Assembly: GCA_036251935.1 (NCBI GenBank)
Contig: CP133967.1
Span: 2,179,488 to 2,243,487, forward strand
DNA from: Orbaceae bacterium lpD04
Lineage (GTDB): Bacteria > Pseudomonadota > Gammaproteobacteria > Enterobacterales > Orbaceae
Reading direction: 5' to 3'
DNA: 64,000 nucleotides
Part shown: piece by piece, positions 34,211 to 45,105 of the stretch
Position numbering within the stretch: position 1 is the stretch's first letter
Layout of the letters: each line of letters opens with the position of its first letter
The notes under the pieces: model-generated
Databases searched by the model: none
The model's input: the letters and a program-made list of their open reading frames with translations, nothing else
What the model was told of the DNA's origin: nothing
Program-made: the position numbers and the translations under genes

Positions 34211-36139
34211 ATGCTACAAGATAATCCATTACTTGCACAACTTAAGCAAAAATTTCATTCACAAACACCTCGCGCAGAGGGCGTTGTTAAAGCACATGAA
34301 AAAGGCTATGGTTTTTTAGAAACCGATAATAAAAAAAGCTATTTTATTGCAGCCAATAAAATGAAAAAAGTGATAGAAGGTGACAAAGTTTCGGGAATTT
34401 TAGTACAAAATGGTGATAAAACGGCTTTTGAGCCAGAAACATTACTTGAATCTGCATTCGAAATTTTTTTAGGGCAGGTGCATTTTAATAATCAAATAAT
34501 GGAAATTACCCCTGAAAATGCAGCAAAGCTTTCGATTAAGTGTAAAGTAAGCCATGATGTTAAACAGCAGCTTAAAGACGGCGATTGGGTAAAAGCACGA
34601 TTAACCTCGCATCCGCTTAAGGACAATAATCCTTTCTTTGCTGAAATTACACACTTTATTAGCGAGCATCATGCGATTGATTTGATCTGGCTTTTAGCGC
34701 TTGCTAGGTATAATCTTGATTCATTAGCCCCAGCAGATATTGATGCTAACTTACAAGATGATACTCATTTAAGCCGCCTTGATTTGACTAATACTTTCTT
34801 TTTTACCATTGATGGTAAAGATACACATGATATGGATGATGCGTTATCAATCGATAAAGATGAGCAAGGCAATTACCATTTAACCGTTGCGATTGCAGAT
34901 CCGAGTTGCTACATAGATGAAGATAGCAAATTAGATAATATAGCTTGTCAACGTAGCTTTTCTACTTATTTGCCGGGCTTTACTGTGCCGATGCTACCAA
35001 CCTCATTTGCCAATGAACTTTGTTCCCTAAAAGAGAATCAAAAAAGGCCCGCGTTAATTTGTAAAGTGACTATCAGCCAACAAGGCGATATTGTTTATGA
35101 TTCAGTGCAATTTCAGTTAGCCTGGATTATATCTAAAGCTAAACTCAGTTATGATGATGTTTCAGATTTTATTGATAATAATGAGCCTCTTTTAAGCAAT
35201 GATGGTCAGCTTTCACAACAGTTACATTGGTTGTCTGAACTTGCAAATAGCCGAACCAATTGGCGTAATGACCATGCTTTACTATTTAAGAATAATCATG
35301 AATATCGCTTTATTTTTGATGATAACAAACAACTCATTGCGGTTAATAAAGAACTCAAACAAACTGCACATAAAATGGTTGAAGAGGCAATGGTTGTTGC
35401 CAATCAAGTTTTTAGCCATCAGTTAAAAACGAACTTAGGATTTGGTATTTTTAATATCCATTTAGGCTTTGATTCTAAGTACTATGACTCGGTAATTAAG
35501 TTATTGGCAGAAAATAAAATCGAAGGCTTTGATAAAGAGAGACTCTCTTCTTTTGATGGATATAAAGACTTGCGCCACTTAATTGAAAATAATGAATTAC
35601 TTGAGTATCGCCTTAGGCGTTTTCAGTCTCAAACCGATTTTTCAATCGAGCCAAACGCGCACTTTGCCTTAGGGTTTGATGCTTACGCAACTTGGACATC
35701 ACCTATTCGAAAATATGGTGATTTATTTAATCACCGCTTAATTAAGGCAATGCTAACGAAGCAAACCCATACAAAGCCTGATGAACAGATTTTATCAATA
35801 ATGAATGAACGACGTAAAGCCATTAAGCTTGCCGAGCGTGAAGTTAATAATAAATTATATTGTCAGTTTTTGTCTGATAAAATAGGTCAATCGTTTGAGG
35901 CTCAAATTATTAACCTTAATCGTGGTGGGATAAAAGCGCGTTTGACCGATAATGGCGCCGTTGTCTTTATTCCTGCATCATTAATTCATGCTGTTCGCAC
36001 GGAGTTAACACTATTACCCGAAGATGGCCAAATAAAAATTAAAGATGAGCTAAAATATCAGTTACTCGATACGATAGCCGTCACAATTAATGAAATTAAA
36101 GCTGAGAATTTAACGATTATTGGTAAAATAACGCATTAA
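34211..36139 (+). CDS. rnb: Exoribonuclease II
   Basis: Degrades mRNA 3' to 5' in the cytoplasm. From the ATG at 34211 it is 642 residues (E. coli 644) and begins MLQDNPLLAQLKQKFHSQTP, matching the E. coli start; ten further codons from 34181 are possible but unlikely. Cold-shock domains come first, then the RNB catalytic centre with DGKDTHDMDDALSID (metal-binding aspartates), YATWTSPIRKYGDLFNHRLI, and a C-terminal S1 domain. Confidence 0.95.
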   Translation: MLQDNPLLAQLKQKFHSQTPRAEGVVKAHEKGYGFLETDNKKSYFIAANKMKKVIEGDKVSGILVQNGDKTAFEPETLLESAFEIFLGQVHFNNQIMEITPENAAKLSIKCKVSHDVKQQLKDGDWVKARLTSHPLKDNNPFFAEITHFISEHHAIDLIWLLALARYNLDSLAPADIDANLQDDTHLSRLDLTNTFFFTIDGKDTHDMDDALSIDKDEQGNYHLTVAIADPSCYIDEDSKLDNIACQRSFSTYLPGFTVPMLPTSFANELCSLKENQKRPALICKVTISQQGDIVYDSVQFQLAWIISKAKLSYDDVSDFIDNNEPLLSNDGQLSQQLHWLSELANSRTNWRNDHALLFKNNHEYRFIFDDNKQLIAVNKELKQTAHKMVEEAMVVANQVFSHQLKTNLGFGIFNIHLGFDSKYYDSVIKLLAENKIEGFDKERLSSFDGYKDLRHLIENNELLEYRLRRFQSQTDFSIEPNAHFALGFDAYATWTSPIRKYGDLFNHRLIKAMLTKQTHTKPDEQILSIMNERRKAIKLAEREVNNKLYCQFLSDKIGQSFEAQIINLNRGGIKARLTDNGAVVFIPASLIHAVRTELTLLPEDGQIKIKDELKYQLLDTIAVTINEIKAENLTIIGKITH

Positions 36140-36166
36140 TCAAACAATAATTTTTCAGTTAGGCAG

Positions 36167-36200
36167 CAATCAATGGCACATTATTGTGCCAATTTGATTG
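36167..36200. terminator. Hairpin between convergent rnb and sspB
   Basis: Stem CAATCAATGGCACA / TGTGCCAATTTGATTG around a TTAT loop, with a small bulge. It lies between the two convergent stop codons and can serve both strands. Confidence 0.6.
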
Positions 36201-36235
36201 TGATTGTAAGAGTCTGTAACTCTAATTGATAGTGA

Positions 36236-36622
36236 CTATTTTATTACTTTAAACGGATTAGTCGGTTTTTTGGGTTCTTCAGCGTGGTTTTCATATTGTG
36301 CTTCTGCTTCAAATCCAAGTCCTGCACCATTTTCACGTGCGTAGATCGCTTCAATTGCAGCCATCGGCACAACAATATGATGAGGATTACCACCAAATCT
36401 TGCATTAAATTCAAGTTGTTCATTGTTAATCAAGTATTGCCCCACTGACTGGGGTGCAATATTGAGTACAATTTGGTTATCTTGAATATATTCAGTTGGT
36501 ACTAAAACGCCATATACCGTTGTATTAACAACAACATATGGTGTTAGTTCATTATCTAAAATCCAATCATACATCGCCCTAAATAAATAGGGACGACGAG
36601 CCGTCATTGTCGACATATCCAT
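36236..36622 (-). CDS. sspB: ClpXP adaptor SspB
   Basis: Tethers ssrA-tagged peptides to the ClpXP protease. 128 residues. The globular domain opens RRPYLFRAMYDWILDNELTP and contains FNARFGGNPHHIVVP for tag binding. A flexible acidic linker leads to the ClpX-docking tail NPFKVIK. It follows sspA by 7 bp in the conserved sspAB operon. The annotated start could also be the second or third Met (MSTMTARRP). Confidence 0.95.
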   Translation of the reverse strand: MDMSTMTARRPYLFRAMYDWILDNELTPYVVVNTTVYGVLVPTEYIQDNQIVLNIAPQSVGQYLINNEQLEFNARFGGNPHHIVVPMAAIEAIYARENGAGLGFEAEAQYENHAEEPKKPTNPFKVIK

Positions 36623-36629
36623 AATAAAA

Positions 36630-37262
36630 TTATGCTCTCATTTTCTTTTCGTCATCAGTTAATAGCTCAAGAAAGCCTGGGCGTTCAAAAACACGGCTCA
36701 TATAACCAAGATAATGCTTTTCCGCCGTTTTAGGTAGCGTAATATCAAGCAGAGGCAAACGCCATAGTAATGGGGCAAAATAGCAATCACATAATGTGAA
36801 ATCATCACTCATAAAGAAAGGTTTTTCTTTAAACATAATTGAAACGGCTGTTAAATCATCTTGTAGCGTTTTTCTTGCTTCTTTAGCTTCTTCAGACTTA
36901 GGTGCATTCATAATAGTATGATATGCGCTATACCACTCTTTTCGCATACGATACATCGCTAAACGAGAATTAGCTCTAGCAATTGGATATACTGGCATTA
37001 AAGGGGGATGTGGGAAACGCTCATCAAGATACTCTAAAGCAATATGCGGTTCATATAGGGTTAAATCACGATCAATAAGTGTCGGGATTGAGCCATAAGG
37101 ATTTAGATCTAATAACTCTTGTGGCAAATTATTTGCCTGAACAAACTCGATCTCGGCGGTCACGCCTTTTTCCGCTAAAACAAAACGTATCTGATGACCA
37201 TAGATGTCTGTTGTGTCACAAAATAAAGTCATTACAGAACGTTTATTAACAGCTACTGCCAT
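36630..37262 (-). CDS. sspA: Stringent starvation protein A
   Basis: Glutathione-transferase-fold protein that binds RNA polymerase and supports acid and starvation tolerance. 210 residues. N-terminal SVMTLFCDTTDIYGHQIRFV, then PYGSIPTLIDRDLTLYEPHI and EYLDERFPHPPLMPVYP; the PHPPLMP surface is the conserved proline-rich patch. First gene of sspAB. Confidence 0.96.
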   Translation of the reverse strand: MAVAVNKRSVMTLFCDTTDIYGHQIRFVLAEKGVTAEIEFVQANNLPQELLDLNPYGSIPTLIDRDLTLYEPHIALEYLDERFPHPPLMPVYPIARANSRLAMYRMRKEWYSAYHTIMNAPKSEEAKEARKTLQDDLTAVSIMFKEKPFFMSDDFTLCDCYFAPLLWRLPLLDITLPKTAEKHYLGYMSRVFERPGFLELLTDDEKKMRA

Positions 37263-37461
37263 GATAACTCCAAATTTATAGATTTTTATACTAAGTTGGT
37301 CTATTTTAGCAAATTGAGAATAAGATTTGTAAAAAAAATACGTTTTCTTTGTGTTTATTTATTATAAAAATAAACAAAAGTCATTAATAATGTCAATTAA
37401 TTATTAAAAATCAGAAAAGTAGAAATTAATAAGGGAATTTTTAGAGGAATTTTTAGTGAAT

Positions 37462-37493
37462 AAAAAACCCTCATTGAGTGTCAATGAGGGTTT
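37462..37493 (-). terminator. Terminator of pyrG-eno
   Basis: 13-bp stem AAACCCTCATTGA / TCAATGAGGGTTT with a GTG loop. On the minus strand it is followed by a T run. It lies 23 bp past the eno stop. Confidence 0.92.
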
Positions 37494-37515
37494 ATGGTTA
37501 AGAGTCAAATAACGA

Positions 37516-38817
37516 TTATTGACCTTTAACTTCTTTTAAGCCATGAAATGGGGCTTTGTTACCTAATGCTTCTTCAATACGAATTAATTGGTTGTATTTA
37601 GCAATACGGTCAGAACGGCTCATAGAACCAGTTTTGATTTGGCCTGCCGCTAAACCAACAGCTAAATCAGCAATAGTTGAATCTTCAGATTCACCACTAC
37701 GATGTGAAATTACTGCTGTATAACCTGCATCTTTTGCCATTTTAACTGCAGCAATAGACTCTGTTAATGTACCGATTTGGTTAACTTTAACTAGAATTGA
37801 GTTAGCAATACCTTTATCAATACCTTCTTTGAAGATCTTAGTATTAGTTACAAATAGATCATCACCCACTAATTGGATTTTATGACCTAATGCTTTAGTT
37901 TGGTAAGCCCAGCCATCCCAATCGCTTTCATCTAAACCATCTTCAATAGATACGATCGGATAATCAGCTGTTAAACCTTCTAAATAATGAGTGAACTCTT
38001 CAGAAGTAAACTCTTTACCGCCTTCACCTTTTAATACATATTTGCCAGTTTCTTTGTTGTAAAACTCAGATGCTGCGCAGTCCATCGCTAAAGTGATATC
38101 TTTACCTAATACGTAACCTGCTTTTTCAACTGCTTCTTTGATACAAGCTAATGCATCAGCATTTGACGCTAAGTTAGGCGCAAAACCACCTTCATCACCT
38201 ACTGCTGTATTCATACCTTTAGCATGTAATACTTTTGCTAGAGTATGGAATACTTCAGAACCGATACGAATCGCTTCACGAACACTTTTAGCACCAACAG
38301 GTTGGATCATAAACTCTTGTAAATCGATATTATTATCGGCATGTTCACCACCGTTGATGATGTTCATCATTGGAAGTGGCATTGAATATTTACCTGGAGT
38401 GCCGTTTAAATCAGCGATATGAGCAAATAAAGGAACACCTTTCGCCGCTGCTGCTGCTTTAGCATTCGCTAGCGATACTGCAAGAATTGAGTTTGCACCT
38501 AGGTTTGATTTAAAATCAGTTCCATCTAAATCTAACATAACTTGGTCAATCGCAGCTTGGTCTAACGCATCTTTACCAATTAGCGCTTCAGCAATTGGAC
38601 CATTAACATTAGCAACAGCTTTTAATACACCTTTACCTAAGAAACGAGATTTGTCGCCATCACGAAGTTCTAATGCTTCACGAGAACCTGTTGATGCACC
38701 TGATGGGACAATTGCAAGACCAACGAAACCACCTTCTAAATGAACTTCAGCTTCAACTGTTGGATTACCACGTGAATCGATAACTTCACGACCATGAACT
38801 TTAACGATCTTTGCCAT
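37516..38817 (-). CDS. eno: Enolase
   Basis: Interconverts 2-phosphoglycerate and phosphoenolpyruvate in glycolysis; also an RNA-degradosome partner in enterobacteria. 433 residues from the ATG at 38817, which has GAGGAAAAG as RBS and gives [20 protein letters not shown]. The open frame extends further upstream but without family similarity. Landmarks: [28 protein letters not shown] and the [23 protein letters not shown] segments. Confidence 0.98.
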   Translation of the reverse strand: MAKIVKVHGREVIDSRGNPTVEAEVHLEGGFVGLAIVPSGASTGSREALELRDGDKSRFLGKGVLKAVANVNGPIAEALIGKDALDQAAIDQVMLDLDGTDFKSNLGANSILAVSLANAKAAAAAKGVPLFAHIADLNGTPGKYSMPLPMMNIINGGEHADNNIDLQEFMIQPVGAKSVREAIRIGSEVFHTLAKVLHAKGMNTAVGDEGGFAPNLASNADALACIKEAVEKAGYVLGKDITLAMDCAASEFYNKETGKYVLKGEGGKEFTSEEFTHYLEGLTADYPIVSIEDGLDESDWDGWAYQTKALGHKIQLVGDDLFVTNTKIFKEGIDKGIANSILVKVNQIGTLTESIAAVKMAKDAGYTAVISHRSGESEDSTIADLAVGLAAGQIKTGSMSRSDRIAKYNQLIRIEEALGNKAPFHGLKEVKGQ

Positions 38818-38866
38818 TTTCTTTTCCTCTATATGACATATTAAAAACAATATTAAAATAAAAAAT

Positions 38867-40567
<1,701 letters not shown>

Positions 40568-40628
40568 TTACTGTTAATCAGACGGGATACTAGTCTAGCA
40601 GAATCCGATCTATGTCACAATGAATAAT

Positions 40629-42272
40629 TTACGTTGGTAAAATGTTTTGATTTGATGCTTTTGCCAACTTTAACGCATTATAAAACGTCTGTTTTAATAA
40701 GCTAGGGATTGCATCTGCCCCACGTTTTTTAGCATCATCACACACCGCAATAGCTAAATCTGGCTTAGAACTTCGTTGTATCGCTTTATGAATAATTCGA
40801 TTAATCGGTAAATCGATATGAGCCGTAGAACCAAAACCTGCTAGTTTATAAACATGACTAAATCCATGCTTAAATAAAAAGTTTTCAATATCGCGCGCAG
40901 GTAAAACGGTCAAAAAATGATTGACATCACACCCTTTCGGGCAAAGTGACTGAACCGTATCACTATATTTTTTACCAGCCATATCGCCATCAGTTATAAC
41001 ATACCATTTAATTCCCATGTTGTTGGCATAATTAATTAAGGGTTTTAATCCGCACTGAGCAAACTCAATTAACTCAATGCCTTCTGAGCCAAGATGGAAA
41101 CCACTTTGCTCAGCAAGTTCACGCAGTAACCAAACCTCCGTTTCACCTTCTACTAATAACCAACATCTGGCAAAAATTGCCGATGCTCGCCGATATAAAA
41201 TATGAAACAAAATGCGCCTTTTATCGGCAACACTCATCCCCTTTTCGCCAATGTGCATAGCGATAATGCCTAATGGCCCACGAATTAAATGATAGATATG
41301 TTCTAGTGAAAATAATGAGACTAAATCACTTGAATTAGTTGTGATAATTTTTTGTGTTGGGAAATTTTTAAATAATCGAAATCCAATTGATAAAATAATA
41401 GGGTGTAATTGGCTTTCTGGCTCTTCTAAAATCAGTAGCGGAACGGCGTGAGGTAATAGCTGGTTATTGCCTTTAGCAATAATGATGGCACTAAATACGC
41501 CCATTAAAATAACTCGAATATAATCGTTATCTAACTCATCGAGCAAATCATTAATACGTTCTAAAGAATTCCACTCATCATTAGTTGGGGTTGCTTTTTT
41601 AGCGATATTTTTATAATGATAACGCTCGTTTTTATCGACTAAGTAATATTCGATAAGTGCCCTAACGGCAACTAATCCTTGCGCTAAGTCTTGCGGTGAA
41701 AACTGCTGAGAATGTTTGGTAAGTTGTGATGATAGTTGTTCAATATAGTAACTTGATAAGGGCTGATTATCGATAGGGAGAGTATTTCCATTAACTGGAT
41801 TTTTTAAACTCATCATCGGGTTAAGCATAATAAGCAACTTAATCAACTGCTCGTTATTGTTAATCTCAATTCTATCGCCATCAGCATCGGTAAAATAGTG
41901 TTCAGTCGTGATTTCATTATTTTGCTGTTTGGCTTTGATTTGATAACAAATCACTTTTTTCATTAAATTAGGATCTTGATAACAAACAGTATTTAATGGA
42001 AAGTAGTATTCAAGTTTTAGTTCATTTTCTCTGTTTTCACTAAATGTGAAGCGGATATTTGCGCTATCAAGCTGATGATGTTCATCGCAAAAAAAATCAC
42101 TTTCACTAAATTGATAAAATAAATTATCTAACGATAATAACATTAAAGCACTAATTAAACTTGAACGTCCCCAACGGTTCTCACCAATTAATATATTATT
42201 ATCTTTATTTAAGTTGAGTACTAAATGGTTAATTCCTTTATATCCTTGAATATCTACTTGGACTAAATACAT
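40629..42272 (-). CDS. ybjD: OLD-family ATPase/TOPRIM nuclease (YbjD-like) with altered Walker A
   Basis: 547 residues from the ATG at 42272, chosen because AAGG lies 7 bp upstream and MYLVQVDIQGYKGI aligns with YbjD. N-terminal ABC-type ATPase with LIGENRWGRSSLISALML: the Walker A lysine is arginine. The Walker B-like region is VPLLILEEPESQLHP. The C-terminal TOPRIM domain has LLVEGETEVWLL and VITDGDMAGKK. The family (OLD, YbjD) has ATPase and nuclease activities; the role here is unknown and ATP hydrolysis may be impaired. Confidence 0.85.
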   Translation of the reverse strand: MYLVQVDIQGYKGINHLVLNLNKDNNILIGENRWGRSSLISALMLLSLDNLFYQFSESDFFCDEHHQLDSANIRFTFSENRENELKLEYYFPLNTVCYQDPNLMKKVICYQIKAKQQNNEITTEHYFTDADGDRIEINNNEQLIKLLIMLNPMMSLKNPVNGNTLPIDNQPLSSYYIEQLSSQLTKHSQQFSPQDLAQGLVAVRALIEYYLVDKNERYHYKNIAKKATPTNDEWNSLERINDLLDELDNDYIRVILMGVFSAIIIAKGNNQLLPHAVPLLILEEPESQLHPIILSIGFRLFKNFPTQKIITTNSSDLVSLFSLEHIYHLIRGPLGIIAMHIGEKGMSVADKRRILFHILYRRASAIFARCWLLVEGETEVWLLRELAEQSGFHLGSEGIELIEFAQCGLKPLINYANNMGIKWYVITDGDMAGKKYSDTVQSLCPKGCDVNHFLTVLPARDIENFLFKHGFSHVYKLAGFGSTAHIDLPINRIIHKAIQRSSKPDLAIAVCDDAKKRGADAIPSLLKQTFYNALKLAKASNQNILPT

Positions 42273-42293
42273 ATAAAAACCTTGAGTAATCAT

Positions 42294-42680
42294 ATTTGAT
42301 AGTTAATATACTCAATTGGCTTAACTTGTACAAATAAAGTTCAATTTTAGTTGATAAAAATGCCAGTCGCGCATTTTATAGAATGGATAAACTGAGTAAA
42401 TATAACTATTTTCGTTATTTTTTTGTTGTAACATGCTATTTTAGTGTAAAGAAATTAGATTTACAAATAAAGTACCAAAGCCTTTGCTAAAAAGCCCACA
42501 AGGTATTTTATCGATATGCCTTTGTTGATCATGCTCACGAAATATAAAAATTTATTTTTCATTTCAGCTAATTTATATTATTCTTGCCAGCAAAATTGAA
42601 ACGTTCCAATTTAAAATTAACCAACCTATAATCCGCTTCAATTTTATCATTGATAAGAATAAATAATTCGGGAGAATAAT
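42294..42680. other. Divergent intergenic region ybjD/MBL hydrolase
   Basis: AT-rich, no ORF. Contains a second copy of the short TTCGTTATTTTTTT repeat at 42411-42450. The RBS GGGAGAATAAT of the MBL gene lies at its right end. No other feature stands out. Confidence 0.4.
42411..42450 (+). repeat. Short intergenic repeat, copy 2
   Basis: Nearly identical to 3122-3160: TTCGTTATTTTTTT, TGTTGTAACAT and TTTAGTGTAAA are conserved, with differences only in a 6-bp interval. Confidence 0.6.
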
Positions 42681-43508
42681 GTGAAACTCCAATTTCTTGG
42701 AACCGCAGCGTCAGAAGGTATTCCTAATCCATTTTGTAAGTGTGAGATTTGTGAAAAAGCTCGAGTATTAAAAGGTAAAAACATAAGAACGCGTAGTGCG
42801 CTGTTAATTGATGATGTTATGCAAATCGATTTTGCACCTGAATTTAGTTATCAGGTCATGCGTGAAAACGTCGATGTTACAAAAATCAAAGATCTACTGT
42901 TCACTCATACTCATCCTGACCATTTCAATGTTGGCGATCTATTTAGCCGTATGGTGGATTATGGATTTAACATTACTCATCCGCTTTATATTTACGGTAA
43001 CGATATTGCCATTAATGGTTGTTTGGCTGTTTTACCGGGTTATAGTAAAGAGCGCTTTGTATTTAATTTAGCCATTCCATTTCAAACAGTAACATCATCG
43101 AGTGGCTATCAAGTTACGCCTTTACTGTCAAATCATGCTAGATGGGAATTTTGTTATATTTACTTAATTGAAAAAGACGGTAAAACCATGTTATATGGCC
43201 ACGATTCTGGGTATTTTCCAGAACTAACTTGGCAATGGTTAAAAAATAGCGGTAAAAAAATTGATCTTGCTATTTTTGAATGTTCTTATGGCTATAAGCA
43301 AAATGATAGAACCAATAATCATATGAGTATTGAAACCGTATTATCATGTCAAAAACGTATGATTAATGATGGAATATTTCATGATAAAACGCAATTATTA
43401 ACTTCACATCATTCTCACAGCAGTGGTTTTATGCATGATGAACTAATCGATATATTTAAACCCTATAATATTGAAGTTGCCTATGACGGCTTAATTAAAA
43501 CAATCTAA
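42681..43508 (+). CDS. MBL-fold metal-dependent hydrolase (PhnP-like)
   Basis: 275 residues. The metallo-beta-lactamase fold begins LQFLGTAASEGIPNPFCKCE; the metal-binding motif is FTHTHPDHFN, with further ligands in SNHARWEF and LYGHDSGYFP. The cysteines near the N-terminus (CKCEICEKA) match PhnP-type phosphodiesterases. The substrate is unknown. An MFS transporter gene follows by 17 bp, so the pair may take up and process one compound, perhaps a nucleoside or cyclic phosphate. Confidence 0.8.
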   Translation: MKLQFLGTAASEGIPNPFCKCEICEKARVLKGKNIRTRSALLIDDVMQIDFAPEFSYQVMRENVDVTKIKDLLFTHTHPDHFNVGDLFSRMVDYGFNITHPLYIYGNDIAINGCLAVLPGYSKERFVFNLAIPFQTVTSSSGYQVTPLLSNHARWEFCYIYLIEKDGKTMLYGHDSGYFPELTWQWLKNSGKKIDLAIFECSYGYKQNDRTNNHMSIETVLSCQKRMINDGIFHDKTQLLTSHHSHSSGFMHDELIDIFKPYNIEVAYDGLIKTI

Positions 43509-43525
43509 TCGTTAAGGAATTATCT

Positions 43526-44749
43526 ATGTTTAAGCTACCTCGTTTGCTCGTGATGATGTTTTTACAATATTTTGTGCAAGGTGCATGGAATATGGTAATT
43601 GGCGCTGTACTTGCTGCTTATGGTTTAAAAGAAATTGTCGGCTCAACTTATTCTATTTTAGGTGTTGCAACAATCATCTCACCGCTGTTTATTGGTATGA
43701 TTGCTGACCGTTTTTTTTCTTCGCAAAAAGTGATGGGGGTTTTACATTTACTAAATGCGATCGTATTATTTTTAATACCAAGTTTTATTCAAAGCCATAA
43801 TGAAATCGGTTTTTTAGCGATGATGTTTGTTGTTGGTCTGCTATTTTACCCAACCACTGCGCTGGCAAATAGCGTCAGTTTTAGGCATATCGATGGTGTC
43901 AGATGGTTCCCAATCGTTCGCGTTTTTGGCACAATTGGCTTTATGGTTGTTGGTTTTACCATGGGTAGTACATTTCTTGATATTTCGAAGTCAACAAATT
44001 CTTTCTTACTTGCTGCGGGCGCATCTGTACTTTACGGTTTATATTGTTTCACACTTCCAAGCACCCCTCCGCTTGCTAAAAATAAAAAAATCTCTCTGCG
44101 TGAAATATTATGTTTAGATGCTTTATCTTTATTTAAAGATAAATATTTTTCTATTTTTATGTTTTCAACATTTATTTTGATGATAGCAAAAACAGCCTAT
44201 AGTGCTTTCTTACCCGTTTATTTACCCGTCCTAAGTTTAGATCCCGCCTCAATGATGCAAATTGCGACAGCAACTGAAGTCATATTTATGGTATTTTTAT
44301 CTTTCTTATTGGGTCGCTTTGGTTTTAAAAAGGTTATTTTATTCGGCTCAATTAGTTGGATTATTCGTAGCTTAATGCTATCGCATGCAGCCGTTTCTGA
44401 CGATTATTTATTGTATATTATTGGCGCCCTATTACTGCAAGGTTTATGTTGGGATTTCTTCTTTACCGCTGGCGACATTTACGTTGATAAAAAAGCCAAA
44501 CCAGAAATAAAAGCACAAGCACAGGGTTTACGTTTTATTGTGTCTAACGGCTTTGGTGTATTTATGGCAGCCTCGGTGTGTGGTTTTATTAATAACCGCG
44601 TCGTAACAGAAAAAGCCCTACCACAAGCATCAACTCAATGGCAAGAGTTTTGGATTTATCCAGCAGTCGTTGCAGCGGTTGTAACTATTGGTTTTTGGAT
44701 CTTCTTTAATGATAAAGATGTCATTATGAAGCCAAAAGAAAAAGTATAA
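43526..44749 (+). CDS. Nucleoside-type MFS transporter (NupG/XapB-like)
   Basis: 407 residues, about 12 membrane segments. N-terminal LPRLLVMMFLQYFVQGAWNM and ISPLFIGMIADRFFSSQKVM, then the WFPIVRVFGTIGFMVVG helix and GLCWDFFFTAGDIYVD, typical of the nucleoside:H+ symporter branch of the MFS. Operon with the MBL hydrolase. Substrate not provable from sequence. Confidence 0.82.
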   Translation: MFKLPRLLVMMFLQYFVQGAWNMVIGAVLAAYGLKEIVGSTYSILGVATIISPLFIGMIADRFFSSQKVMGVLHLLNAIVLFLIPSFIQSHNEIGFLAMMFVVGLLFYPTTALANSVSFRHIDGVRWFPIVRVFGTIGFMVVGFTMGSTFLDISKSTNSFLLAAGASVLYGLYCFTLPSTPPLAKNKKISLREILCLDALSLFKDKYFSIFMFSTFILMIAKTAYSAFLPVYLPVLSLDPASMMQIATATEVIFMVFLSFLLGRFGFKKVILFGSISWIIRSLMLSHAAVSDDYLLYIIGALLLQGLCWDFFFTAGDIYVDKKAKPEIKAQAQGLRFIVSNGFGVFMAASVCGFINNRVVTEKALPQASTQWQEFWIYPAVVAAVVTIGFWIFFNDKDVIMKPKEKV

Positions 44750-44787
44750 GTTACAAGCAATTATATGTAATTTTTATCACTAAAATG

Positions 44788-44830
44788 GGCCATCTGATTA
44801 ACAGCGTATTATATCAGGTGGCCTTTGTTA
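44788..44830 (+). terminator. Terminator after the MFS gene
   Basis: Stem GGCCATCTGAT / ATCAGGTGGCC (one G-U pair), loop of about 14 nt, then a TTTGTT tail, 38 bp after the stop codon. Confidence 0.75.
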
Positions 44831-45012
44831 TTAAGTTTAGCTATATTTTTTAATTTTTATTGTTCAAAACAAGTGTTTTAGTTCGTATCATCATTACAAC
44901 GAAATAGTTTTCTTAGTCATTAACTATTTTAGGTAATAAGACATACATAAGTGTTATTTTAAGTTTAAATAATCGAAAACTTAATCGTCACCAGCAAAAG
45001 ATATTTTGTATG

Positions 45013-45029
45013 TGACATAAACTATGTCA
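45013..45029 (+). promoter_or_regulatory. Palindromic operator candidate upstream of the mannose PTS
   Basis: Perfect inverted repeat TGACATA-AAC-TATGTCA. It lies just upstream of a good -10 TATAAT (45050-45055); at 17-bp spacing the -35 position (TCATAG) is poor and overlaps the palindrome. This suggests a site for a regulator that activates or blocks the promoter. It does not fit the CRP consensus well. Confidence 0.45.
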
Positions 45030-45049
45030 TAGTTTAGTTTTCTCTTTGA

Positions 45050-45055
45050 TATAAT
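45050..45055 (+). promoter_or_regulatory. Predicted -10 box of the mannose PTS operon
   Basis: Consensus TATAAT 51 bp upstream of the first start codon, without a recognisable -35. A strong RBS (GCAGGAGGTAAAAG) follows before the ATG. Confidence 0.4.
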
Positions 45056-45105
45056 TGAAAATTTTTTATACTATAGCCATTAAAGTATAAAGCAGGAGGT
45101 AAAAG

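Noticed and set aside
45011-45030. CRP site upstream of the mannose PTS
   Set aside because: TGTGA is present on the left but the right half reads CTATG instead of TCACA; the palindrome centred at 45021 explains the sequence better.
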